Assembly (NCBI GenBank): GCA_048013815.1
Contig: CM106585.1
Coordinates: 20,398,001-20,462,000 of the forward strand
DNA: 64,000 nucleotides
Reading direction: 5' to 3'
DNA from: Setoptus koraiensis
Taxonomy: Eukaryota > Arthropoda
Shown here: positions 10,519 to 19,826 of the stretch, in pieces
Position numbering within the stretch: position 1 is the first letter of the stretch
Layout of the letters: every line of letters begins with the position of its first letter
Position numbers and translations under genes: made by a program
The notes under the pieces: model-generated
Databases searched by the model: none
Seen by the model: the letters and a program-made list of their open reading frames with translations, nothing else
What the model was told of the DNA's origin: nothing

Positions 10519-11009
10519 CTGCAAAAAAAATCCAATTGGAAATTGGAGTCCTTCATTCTGGATATTGATGTATTATATCTTGCGTCAGTTTTGAGAATAC
10601 AGTAAACCATCAAGTCTAAAAATACGTGAATATTAATATCTCGCACAAAGAGACACGTGTTTCAAGTGTGGCCGTGACTAGTGTGTGACACATAATCTGT
10701 GACCAGTGGTCACTGACCACAAAGGATTCTCTAGGGCGACCTCTGGCGGTGAATACGTCTCGTAAGTGGCACTTTATGCGATAAGTACTTCTGTACTAAA
10801 CGCCCAATAAAGCCAAATATTCATGAACATCAAATGTGAAGGAGGCGGCAAGTCCGAACGATCGTGAATACCTAGACCGGGCATCATTCGGCATATTTTG
10901 CACAGAACAACACGTGTTTCTACTGTTTACTATTAAAATATAAAACAGGCTGTTTTAAACAGCCCTCAAAAATACGCAAACAAAAGACAAGAAACGATTC
11001 CTGGCTAAA
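10519..11009. promoter_or_regulatory. Divergent promoter region, DLK-like kinase and ALG8
   Basis: About 490 bases separate two genes pointing away from each other. It probably carries both promoters and perhaps a 5' exon of the kinase. No specific binding site is called. Confidence 0.35.
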
Positions 11010-12892
11010 ATGTTTTCTAGGCTAACCTATCTGAATTTATGCATAAGTGTCAGCTGTGTTAAGTTTCTCTTTTTACCGTGCTAGTAAGTCATCAACTTTA
11101 TCTCCTGTCAAAAATCCTATCTTGTTTTTTATTCACATCATAATAATATTTTCAATCTTATTTTATACCATCCTGTCGCGACAGCTTCTCAACAGATTTC
11201 GATGTACATAGAAATTGGTTGGCTATAACATTCAATCGTCCTATAGACAAGTGGTATTTCGATACTACTTCAGAATGGACACTGGACTATCCACCCCTAT
11301 TTGCTCTCTTTGAGTACCTTCTGTCGCAATTGGCAAATCTCTTTGACTCTGAGATTGTTAAATTAACTCAACAGCCCATCAGAGTCTACTCAGCTATAAT
11401 GTTTCAAAGAGCCAGCGTCATATTCAGTGACATTCTATATTATTATGCCATTTATAAACTCTGCCATGCTGCTGAAAAAGCCGGTTACTGGCACGGAGAT
11501 AGAGAAACACCAAGCAAAGAATTAGTTACTAAACATGGGAAAAAAACACATAAAACTTCCAATAGTAACGACCAAATCGCTACCAATCGAGGAACCTTGA
11601 TAGAGAACATTCTTAATCCGACGCCAAGTTTCTTATGTGCGACATTCCTTATGTTTCAACCGGGACTTATTATCGTAGATCATATACACTTCCAATACAA
11701 CGCTTTCCTGAGCGGTTACTTATTGATGTCCATGTCCTGTATGATCAGCAAGCAATTTGTGAAAGCTAGTCTTTGGTTCTCATTACTACTTAATTTAAAA
11801 CACATATACCTATATTGCGCCCCCTCATACGGTCTCTATCTTCTATTCAATTATTGTGTTAGAGCGCCAAGAAGTAATATGTCTAAATCCTTAGAAAATC
11901 TCATCAAGCTGACTTTGGTAGTGCTCTCTGTTTTATTAATGACTTATCTACCCTATGCCAACTTCAACCAAATGTCCCAGATACTAAAAAGATTATTTCC
12001 TTTTAAAAGAGGATTGAGTCACTCTTACTGGGCGCCCAACATATGGTCTATTTATAATTTTAGTGACAAGCTATTGAGCATACTTTCTGGTAGTCAACAG
12101 GAACAATCAAATATGACTGGGGGACTTGTAGGAGAATTCAAGCATTCGTATCTTCCGAACATAAAGCCATGGTTGACGTTCTGTCTTGTGGTAATTTTCA
12201 ATGTGGTGAGTAGTGTATCTGGATTATAATTTATGTCTGACAGAGCTATAATAGCACGAACTAACACACTGTCCTGCACCCCCTCCCCCTCCGGAACGCA
12301 GCCTCTCATCTTCAAACTATGGTCATTTCGAGGGAAGGATCGATCTAGCTTATTTCTCCGAGCTGTCACTATATCTGCTTTCACCTCATACCAATTTGGA
12401 TGGCATGTACATGAGAAAGCAATACTGATAGTTCTTCTACCTCTTATTCCGTTGGCATTAACAGATAGAAAATTAGCATCAATATTCATAAGAATATCTT
12501 TGGCCAGCACATACAGTTTGTTTCCTCTACTGTTCAAACCGGGAGAATGGTTGATAAAGGTACTGCTGTTGATAACCTATCAAAAATATATATCCAACAC
12601 CTTGTCGCTATATCATCATACGAGGAGAGGACTTAAGACTGAGGGAGGAATTGATCATAGCGATAATCCAACTAGTTTTATAAGATTGGAGCGGATGTAC
12701 CTACTCGGCATGATCATCGTTGAACTGTATTGCACGTTTTTACATGGCTCACAATACTTCATGATTCTCAGGGCACTCTCGAAGTACGAATTTCTGCCCC
12801 TGATGCTGGTATCTATATATTCTGCGGTAGGTTTAATTTATTCTTATATTGATATTTATTACGAATTTATTTGTTGTTGCCCGGAGGTTTGA
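11010..12892 (+). CDS. ALG8: ALG8, dolichol-P-glucose alpha-1,3-glucosyltransferase
   Basis: ER membrane enzyme that adds the second glucose to the lipid-linked oligosaccharide used for N-glycosylation. Three exons: 11010-11083, 11185-12205 and 12302-12892. All junctions are GT-AG and in frame (LPC-Y/FSTDFDVHRNW, then NV/PLIFKLW). Family marks are STDFDVHRNWLAIT, TSEWTLDYPPLFA (the luminal acidic loop typical of the ALG6/ALG8 family), DHIHFQYNAFL, LKHIYLYCAPSYG, RLFPFKRGL-H-YWAPN and FGWHVHEKAIL. Many hydrophobic spans run throughout, as expected for a multipass protein. Total 561 residues, near the usual length. The stop codon lies 34 bases inside the oppositely oriented prefoldin gene. The gene appears intact. 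Confidence 0.95.
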
Positions 12893-13278
12893 GCCTGAGC
12901 TTGGGCTGCAATAGCAGCAGCAGCTTGCTGCCTCGCCTTAACTCGAGCTTGAATCATTTGGGTAAATTTTTCTGATTGTGCATCAATAAATTTGATCTTT
13001 CTCTTAAAATAGTCTATTGCTCCTTCGGCATTCTTCTCGACGATATATTGTGTTCCAACATCAATAAGAAAAGTTTGTGTATCGGTAATCTGTCCTGGTA
13101 CATACATGGAACCTGTTAGTGGGACTAAGATGTCCTTATTTGGTGGTAGCAATCTTTGAATTTCGATGGCATCTAGGGACTCTTTGAATTTCCCCTTAGC
13201 ATTTTGTAATTCTTTGATCGAGCCTAATAATGTCTCTATTTCTGTTTCAGTTATTGATTCCCAGCTATTGTTACTCAT
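12859..13278 (-). CDS. PFDN5: Prefoldin subunit 5
   Basis: Alpha-type subunit of the hexameric prefoldin co-chaperone, which hands unfolded actin and tubulin to CCT. Single exon, 139 residues. An N-terminal coiled coil (ETLLGSIKELQNAKGKFKES) leads to the beta-hairpin core typical of subunit 5 (ILVPLTGSMYVPGQI, FLIDVGTQYIVEK). A second coiled coil (AIDYFKRKIKFIDAQSEKF) follows, then an Ala/Gln-rich tail. The last 12 codons overlap, on the other strand, the last codons of ALG8. An AATAAA for ALG8 (12985-12990) falls inside this coding region, and the poly(A)-like signals for PFDN5 fall within ALG8. Confidence 0.95.
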   Translation of the reverse strand: MSNNSWESITETEIETLLGSIKELQNAKGKFKESLDAIEIQRLLPPNKDILVPLTGSMYVPGQITDTQTFLIDVGTQYIVEKNAEGAIDYFKRKIKFIDAQSEKFTQMIQARVKARQQAAAAIAAQAQAQTSGQQQINS

Positions 13279-14044
13279 TTTGCGTAAATGTTTTGGTGCG
13301 AATAAGGCCTAGAATGGGTGATTGTAATGGTGTACCAATATGTACAATAAAATAATCGAAATAGGGAAATGATGAAAATAATAGTAGCTTTTAATTTGTA
13401 CACACTCGTTTTCGTGAATGCTACGGACAGGGGATGAATCATGTGCTTTTCCCTTCAAAGAAAATGTGCACATTGGTCTACAACTTCTTTCTATGGCCCG
13501 TGTACCGTATAACACAACTGTTGGGTGTTGGCAGGATCGTTTTGCCACCAAACCAGCCTAACTCAAACGAAACTAAACGCTGAACCACCTATTATTTAAC
13601 AATTAGGCACAGATCTCACATAGGCCAATCACAGAACAGAAATTTAGCGAGCTATCTACGGCACACCCTAGACAGAGAACAAACCCTAACACATGAGGCA
13701 CATCTTAATCTATTGAACGTTCTGTGCCATTGCGCTGAACAGTACTGTCTTGAGCCTGACTAGTCCATTACATCAAACTCAGGTGACTGCTAAATACATT
13801 GTGTAAGTGAGCACCTTCGAAAGTACAAATGTATGACGCAAGGTATACTATTTCATTTCACTCCAGTGGAATGAGGTCCAAAATTGCATTTAAATTATTA
13901 TATCACTATTATTTATATTATTACTGTTAGTGAAGGATTCCAACAAATTTTATTGATCACACATGTTTATCATTATTTAGCAACCAGCGCATTCCATCCA
14001 ATTAACAATTGCATTTACTCACTCTATTTTGTAATAATAATACG
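13279..14044. other. Spacer and possible 5' region of the MAGUK gene
   Basis: AT-rich sequence between prefoldin 5 and the assembly gap. No supportable exon. Open frames that cross the gap into the MAGUK are artefacts of translating N. Confidence 0.4.
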
Positions 14045-14544
14045 NNNNNNNNNNNNNNNNNNNNNNNNNNNNNNNNNNNNNNNNNNNNNNNNNNNNNNNN
14101 NNNNNNNNNNNNNNNNNNNNNNNNNNNNNNNNNNNNNNNNNNNNNNNNNNNNNNNNNNNNNNNNNNNNNNNNNNNNNNNNNNNNNNNNNNNNNNNNNNNN
14201 NNNNNNNNNNNNNNNNNNNNNNNNNNNNNNNNNNNNNNNNNNNNNNNNNNNNNNNNNNNNNNNNNNNNNNNNNNNNNNNNNNNNNNNNNNNNNNNNNNNN
14301 NNNNNNNNNNNNNNNNNNNNNNNNNNNNNNNNNNNNNNNNNNNNNNNNNNNNNNNNNNNNNNNNNNNNNNNNNNNNNNNNNNNNNNNNNNNNNNNNNNNN
14401 NNNNNNNNNNNNNNNNNNNNNNNNNNNNNNNNNNNNNNNNNNNNNNNNNNNNNNNNNNNNNNNNNNNNNNNNNNNNNNNNNNNNNNNNNNNNNNNNNNNN
14501 NNNNNNNNNNNNNNNNNNNNNNNNNNNNNNNNNNNNNNNNNNNN
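14045..14544. other. Assembly gap of 500 N
   Basis: Exactly 500 undetermined bases, the size commonly used for a gap of unknown length. It interrupts the 5' part of the varicose-like gene. Confidence 0.99.
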
Positions 14545-16442
14545 ACAATCTAAGTGCCAAGCAGAAACAAATTAGACAACGCCTTCAACTAACCTCCACT
14601 ACCATTTCCAATCTAGACGATGCCATACCATCCATTGACGATGATTCAGAGCATCAACAAACTCAAAGGCCATCTACAACCACCTCGTCCTATAGTGTTC
14701 ATCGAAACGAGGAACGAACAAATAATGCCAGACATAGGGAAAGAGATGTAAGCACTCCATCATTTCATGATAGAGAAAACAGAAGTCAACAAAAAAACGA
14801 AGAACAGCAAACTTTCTCAAAGAAACCTCACTACAACTCTCTATTGAGGGCTCACGACTCAATACGACTCAAGACTGGCCAAGCTAGAATACGGCCTAAA
14901 TCTGCCGTGGTGACGCGCAGTAATGAAGACGAAGTTGAAGAAACTGGCTCATCAACTAATCAAAGCGTCAAACATAAAAGCAAAAGACACAGCTCACATT
15001 TAACTGATGTCGACACCAACGAAAGAGCTATAGATGTTCGAAGAAAGACAATCGAGCGTCAGCACGCAGACGCGCCGGATGACTCCGGAAATGATAACTC
15101 TATTCGTAATTCATCTACGGTTAAAGAAATCAAAATCAAGCGCTCTGATAGAGATGTCTCTCTAGGGGTCACGGTTTGCCCAGAAGACGGAAATATATGC
15201 GTTGCCAGAATTATGGCTGGTGGTCTGATAGATCGTCTTGGTGTGTTGCAAGTAGGTGACATTATACTAGCAGTGGACGATCATGAAGTTTATACGCCTG
15301 AGCAATTGCAAGAGATATTGCGCAAATCAACTGGAGATGTTACTATGAAAATAGTACCATCCTTAAGAGAGGAAATGCCAACAATGTGTATATATCTCAG
15401 AGCAATGTTCAATTACGATGCCAACGAGGATAGTCTTTTGCCATGTCCTGAAGTAGGTGTCTCATTCAACCATGGAGATATACTAGAGGTTGTGAATCAA
15501 GAGGATCCAAATTGGTGGCAAGCGAGGCGAATAGATTCCGAAAACTTGCTAACTGGTCTCATTCCGTCTCAAGAATTAGAAGAGAGAAGGCACGCCTTCA
15601 TTACTCCAGATTTCGATTACGCAACTAAGACTACGATCTGTGGAACAAAGGTTACCCGTAAAAAGAAAAAAGAGATATATAATCTTGGACAAAATTCGGA
15701 CTTTGACAAAGCTGAACTTCAATTGTATGAAGAAGTCTGTAGAACTCCAGCTTTCGATCGACGTACTCTTGTGTTGATCGGTGCTAATGGAGTTGGGCGT
15801 CAAGGCTTGAAAGCTCGCTTAATAGCTTTCGATCCAGATAGATTTGGAACACCACTGCCTCACACAACTAGGCCAATGCGTGAGGGTGAAGAAGATGGTG
15901 TACACTATCACTTTGTTAGCAAAGAAGAAATGTCGGAAGATATTGTCGCTGGTAAATATCTAGAATACGGTAACTATGATGGGCATCTTTATGGTACTAA
16001 ATTGGATTCTATCAGACAAGTTATTGGGTCAGGGAAAATGTGCATTTTGGACTGTAGTGCCACTTGTCTAAAAATACTTAAAACTCATGATTATCTGCCA
16101 TTCATAGTATTCATCGCGGCCCCACCCTTAGATCAATTACGTTACATGCAAGAATGGAACAGGAATTCCAACAAGAATTACACTACATTAGATAGGGCTT
16201 TAAGCAGACAGTCTAGGCGCGCGAGAACCCTACAAAGCTTCGCATTCGATTTCTTTGAGGATGAAGATCTACAAGTGACTATTGAAGAAAGTGCAAGATT
16301 GTTCCGTACTTATGAAAACTTTTTCGACCTCGTTTTAGTCAACAATAACTTTGAGAAAACATTCGAGCTGTTAAAAGATGCTGTCCATGCTCTGAGCATG
16401 GAGGCACAATGGATTCCAATAAGCTGGATTTATGGAACTTAA
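14545..16442 (+). CDS. vari: Varicose / MPP2-MPP6 family MAGUK (5' end lost in gap)
   Basis: Membrane-associated guanylate kinase scaffold; fly varicose organises septate junctions. The visible part is one open exon. A disordered Ser/Thr/Gln-rich linker covers about the first 190 residues. A PDZ domain follows (SLGVTVCPEDGNICVARIMA, GVLQVGDIILAVD), then an SH3 domain (LRAMFNYDANEDSLLPC, DPNWWQARR). Next come the LIPSQELEERRHAF hook, a basic KVTRKKKKEIYNL stretch and a guanylate-kinase-like domain (LVLIGANGVGRQGLK, LPHTTRPMREGE, YLEYGNYDGHLYGT). It ends EAQWIPISWIY plus two residues. Similarity is clearly closer to MPP2/6 than to MPP5/stardust in the SH3, hook and GuK parts. The L27 domains expected upstream are not seen and probably lie in or before the gap. 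Confidence 0.9.
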
Positions 16443-17241
16443 GAAGCAATACTCATATCATTTGTACGCATCGTGACTGTCTTATGTATAGATAAAAAAA
16501 AAATTCTACTATCATTATCATGCAACCATCAATGCAATTAATCGAACGTTGACTATTTTCTTAAGATCTATTAGAAATGATCTGCGCACCGAAATGAAGT
16601 TTAAGTGCCAGAATAATTAGTCGGATTGAAGATTACCATGAGTTGGACGCTTGCGTTTGGTGATTCAAGTTTGTTTTCTAATAGTAGCTGATTTCGTGTG
16701 ATTTCATCAGTGGTTTTGTTAACAAAATTACTTTGTCGTTGAAAAAACAAACGATCCTATACTCCTAATCATCACGGTATCAAGACGATTCGATAAAAAC
16801 GAACCTTATCAAATTTTTAGGTAAGAGAGTTTGGTCTTGATTTTGTTATCACTCATTGATGTGCATTATAAAGATGTGATTATGGTGGGAGTTTATCGAT
16901 GTTTTTATCTTAGAGACACATATATAAGGGCAAAAGAGTCACATCTCAGGAGCATGTTACAATGCAAACTATTTTGATGATTATACAACGCAAGTACACT
17001 AAGATGAAGAAATTGATAACATACAGCTCGCCAAATCACATTGCACGCAGAGAATGTAGACCATGATATCTAGATCGAATGATATCTAGATAGAGTTTTG
17101 TAATTGTTTTGAGATTTGATTCGATCTGCATTCAGTGAACTGAGCGACGTAACCATCATTGAGTTTTACAAACAAAAATTATCAATCACCATTGAATACC
17201 GGCAGATTAAGACTGAAAGAAATTTAAAAACATTAACAAGG
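16443..17241. other. Spacer
   Basis: AT-rich spacer after the MAGUK. The NUDT5-like frame is open from an earlier ATG at 17116, so its 5' part may extend into this stretch. Nothing else is supported. Confidence 0.4.
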
Positions 17242-17649
17242 ATGGACGAATACGAAACAACAATTGATGAGAATATTGCAACTATCGCTATATTGCGGAG
17301 GCATCCAATGTACGATTGCCTTGTACTTGTCAAAAACTATAGTCATTGCTTGAACGGATTCGTGTTGGAGTTTCCAAGCAACGAAAAAATAGACCAAACT
17401 AACTGCAAGATGAAAGTTAGTTTCCTAGATGGAGACGATCCAATGAATCATAACCTTGATGTTTTTTCGAAGGGAAAAGGAGAAGTTGTACATGTCCCCG
17501 TGAATGGTCTGATTGACCGACTAGAAAACTATGAAAAAATGGGTATCGCAGTAGACAGCAGAGTATTTGCATTTGCCATGGGGTTAAAAACATCCGAAAA
17601 AATGATTGCCTATGATTCCATCCGAGAACCACAAGAGACACCGATATGA
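17242..17649 (+). CDS. NUDT5 (ADP-sugar pyrophosphatase)-like protein without a Nudix box
   Basis: Single-exon frame of 135 residues (up to 177 if the ATG at 17116 is used). It follows human NUDT5 on both sides of the active site. IATIAILRRHPMYDCLVLVK matches the strand [21 protein letters not shown] and leads to GFVLEFPS where NUDT5 has GYCIEFPAG. TNCKMKVSFLDGDDP then matches SNCTIHIVTVTINGDD, and VDSRVFAFAMGLK matches VDARVYSYALALK. The stretch between, about 40-45 residues holding the Nudix signature GX5EX7REUXEEXGU, is missing and replaced by about six residues. Without those glutamates it cannot bind the catalytic metal as NUDT5 does. It may be a dimer partner or regulator, or a decaying copy that has kept its frame. 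The relationship is solid; function is unknown. Confidence 0.65.
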   Translation: MDEYETTIDENIATIAILRRHPMYDCLVLVKNYSHCLNGFVLEFPSNEKIDQTNCKMKVSFLDGDDPMNHNLDVFSKGKGEVVHVPVNGLIDRLENYEKMGIAVDSRVFAFAMGLKTSEKMIAYDSIREPQETPI

Positions 17650-17680
17650 TAATTTAGATATAATATAATAACAACTTTTG

Positions 17681-18418
17681 TTAGGATTGTACTTGTTTCT
17701 GAATAAATACATGAGCTACTTTGCTAAAGATATAGTTTTTGCCCAAGTTAATATCGCTTATCTGCATTTCAGGTAACGGATGAAGACCCGTCCTCCTGGG
17801 AAATAAAGTCAATCTAAATAGGAGGCTGTCTTGTGGTTTCAATACGCCTAATGACTTGCTTGATAAACCTATAAATAGAATAGGAAGTTCTTTAGTATTT
17901 TTCATAGACAAAATGGGATTGGTCTCTCTATCTGAGCAATTCGTCAATCTATAGGTTATGTGGAAAATTTTGTTTAATTGAACGATGGCCGGATTCTCTT
18001 CGACATTTAGAATGTAGTTCTCGTGTGACGATGCTTCCTTGATTAGAGGCCATTCTTGGGAATATTCGCCCGATAGCGATCTCCACTTGATCCTTAGTTC
18101 GCCAATTATCGACTCCAGATATATTTGTGTAATATCTTTGCATTTAAAACTAAATAGATAAACTCTACTGTCCCCGGGATTCAATTTCTCATCTTGAAAT
18201 ATGGGCTCGCCACTGGCGAGTATATCTAAGCGCGTAGAAGTGTAGCCATCGTTTGGCTTGACACTGACCTCGATGATGTCCACTGAGGTCGTCATGGCAT
18301 TCTCGACCAGAGCCTCTAGTTTGATTTCATCGTACTCGTAATAAAGTTTAGTGTACAAATCCATCATTAATCGAAATTGACTATACGATATACAACAATG
18401 AAATAACGACCACAACAA
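17681..18418 (-). CDS. TRAPPC13-like, C-terminal half only
   Basis: The frame encodes up to 245 residues matching the C-terminal part of TRAPPC13, a subunit of the TRAPP complex in ER-Golgi and autophagy traffic. Matching points are KLEALVEN (human FLEAQIQN), the DSRVYLFSFKCKD segment (human RQYLYCLKPKN), IIGELRIKWRSLSGE (human VIGKLDIVWKTNLGE), FHITYRLTNCSDRETN, KSLGVLKPQDSL and GLHPLPEMQISD. The N-terminal half of the family, roughly 170 residues, is not found upstream, and I see no convincing acceptor or N-terminal exon between 18420 and 19290. It is either a 5'-truncated copy that remains open or a gene with distant 5' exons. Its stop is only 31 bases from the stop of the facing NUDT5-like frame. 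Confidence 0.65.
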   Translation of the reverse strand: MLWSLFHCCISYSQFRLMMDLYTKLYYEYDEIKLEALVENAMTTSVDIIEVSVKPNDGYTSTRLDILASGEPIFQDEKLNPGDSRVYLFSFKCKDITQIYLESIIGELRIKWRSLSGEYSQEWPLIKEASSHENYILNVEENPAIVQLNKIFHITYRLTNCSDRETNPILSMKNTKELPILFIGLSSKSLGVLKPQDSLLFRLTLFPRRTGLHPLPEMQISDINLGKNYIFSKVAHVFIQKQVQS

Positions 18419-19295
18419 GGTAGAGATAACTCTAGTAAATCGTTGTCATGTGGAAACGCGAGTAAGTTCATTGTCAAAAAAAGAAAGTTATTTTCTGTAT
18501 TCTCTTGCCGAGATCTAAAAGCGCCTTATTCAAACCCGATTCAAATCAAATCGATGAGTCACCCTCGTCATATTTATTTTTTTGAAGTATAATTGACAAT
18601 ACCTAGTCGGTCCAGTGTGTTGGAGAAGTTTGGAAAGCCGTATCATAAATCATACAAATGCTGGCGATTACAGTTACATATTCAGTCAGGTTTCCGTTGA
18701 TTTTTAACCGACAACCGAAAGTTGTTGCAATGGCTGTTGGAAAATCGTTTCTCGGAAGGCTCTGTTTGTGTGCGAGAATGGCAAACAAACGGAGATTTTC
18801 AGTTGAATGAACTATAACACTCACTGGTTTATACCCTGTTTGGGGAATTGACATTGACACATGACGCAGAGTCTGCTCTGATGATCAGGGCTTTTTTCAA
18901 CCCGGACTTGAAGCATAAAACGGGTAATAACGAACAATTGTTCAGAAATGTTTGTTGTTAACTGAAAAAATACAATATCAACTTTTTGCAAAATATATAC
19001 TAATAGTAATTATTATCGTATTCAGTACTATTTAATAACATCCTTGATAAACTACTTCATAGATAAAATCACCACTCTAGAGCGAATTGCTTAACGTAAG
19101 TGTAGAGATTTATCTGTTTGTGTTTATTATTTCAACTGAACGACGAGCGACCGTTACGCGCTAATCGATTTTTGAATGCAGCTCTCCACTAACTGTCTAA
19201 TTTAATTCACTATCTAATCAATTTAGACTAGCACCAGCGGTGTATACAACAACAACAACAAAAACAACAGCAGCAACAACAATAGCATCATTATA
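18419..19295. other. Spacer with one doubtful small ORF
   Basis: A minus-strand 85-codon frame (18603-18860) reads like ordinary protein composition but matches no family I know and has no signal peptide or splice partner. An (AAC)n-type tract at about 19247-19286 precedes the NACHO start. Confidence 0.35.
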
Positions 19296-19826
19296 ATGAC
19301 TTTCCTTGCTAAACACCAGAAAGCCATTGACATGGCTTTAACCTCCTTGGCGATATTCCTCGGAGTTACATTCATCTTTTTGGGTTCAACATCGTTGACG
19401 CCCGTCATCAGCAAAGATTATCACCGACAAATCAAAATCAATTATCAATCATTCGCGAAGAGTCTCCCATTTACGGCAAAGTTCATTGATCGTGCATCAT
19501 TGTCGCTATACATGCGTTACGTGTTTGCAGTATTGGAGATCACTCTCGGTTTGGGATTGGCTGTTGGCCCTGCTTTGTTCAAACAAGTAAGCAACTTTGG
19601 TCTACTGGCATTGTCTCTTGTCACCTTGTTGCTCGGAGTAAGATCTGGGCAATCTTCGGAACAAGTGGCAGGAACGTTTATATTTAGCGTACTTCTGGTT
19701 ACAAGGCTTGTTTTAGTGCACCAAAGTGGAAAAAAATCCAAACTTGCAAGATCGAAAGCTGCCACCAGTGCTGGAGGAAAGACCCAAAAGCCTCAAAGCA
19801 CACCAAGAAAGACCAAAGCAGAATGA
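19296..19826 (+). CDS. NACHO / TMEM35 homologue
   Basis: Small ER membrane protein; the mammalian TMEM35A (NACHO) is a chaperone for nicotinic acetylcholine receptor assembly. Single exon, 176 residues. It aligns with TMEM35A along its length. TLFFVFMGTIKLTP-type sequence corresponds to GVTFIFLGSTSLTPVISKDY. YKSYVRALP corresponds to YQSFAKSLPF. GALEVACGI corresponds to AVLEITLGLGLAVGPALFKQ. The last span, FIFSVLLVTRLVLV, corresponds to LVFGILLTCRLLI. Four hydrophobic segments are visible. The tail is Lys/Arg/Ser/Thr-rich (KKSKLARSKAATSAGGK) and may hold the protein in the ER. The assignment rests on shared order of motifs and length. Confidence 0.85.
   Translation: MTFLAKHQKAIDMALTSLAIFLGVTFIFLGSTSLTPVISKDYHRQIKINYQSFAKSLPFTAKFIDRASLSLYMRYVFAVLEITLGLGLAVGPALFKQVSNFGLLALSLVTLLLGVRSGQSSEQVAGTFIFSVLLVTRLVLVHQSGKKSKLARSKAATSAGGKTQKPQSTPRKTKAE

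Noticed and set aside
13309-13551. 80-codon minus-strand frame upstream of prefoldin 5
   Set aside because: No similarity, and located where the prefoldin promoter is expected.
13884-14546. MAGUK frame starting before the gap
   Set aside because: The frame crosses 500 N, and the part before the gap is AT-rich with no L27-like sequence, so the start is unsupported.
18603-18860. 85-codon minus-strand frame
   Set aside because: Reads like protein but matches nothing known. No N-terminal TRAPPC13 similarity, no signal, no splice sites that help.
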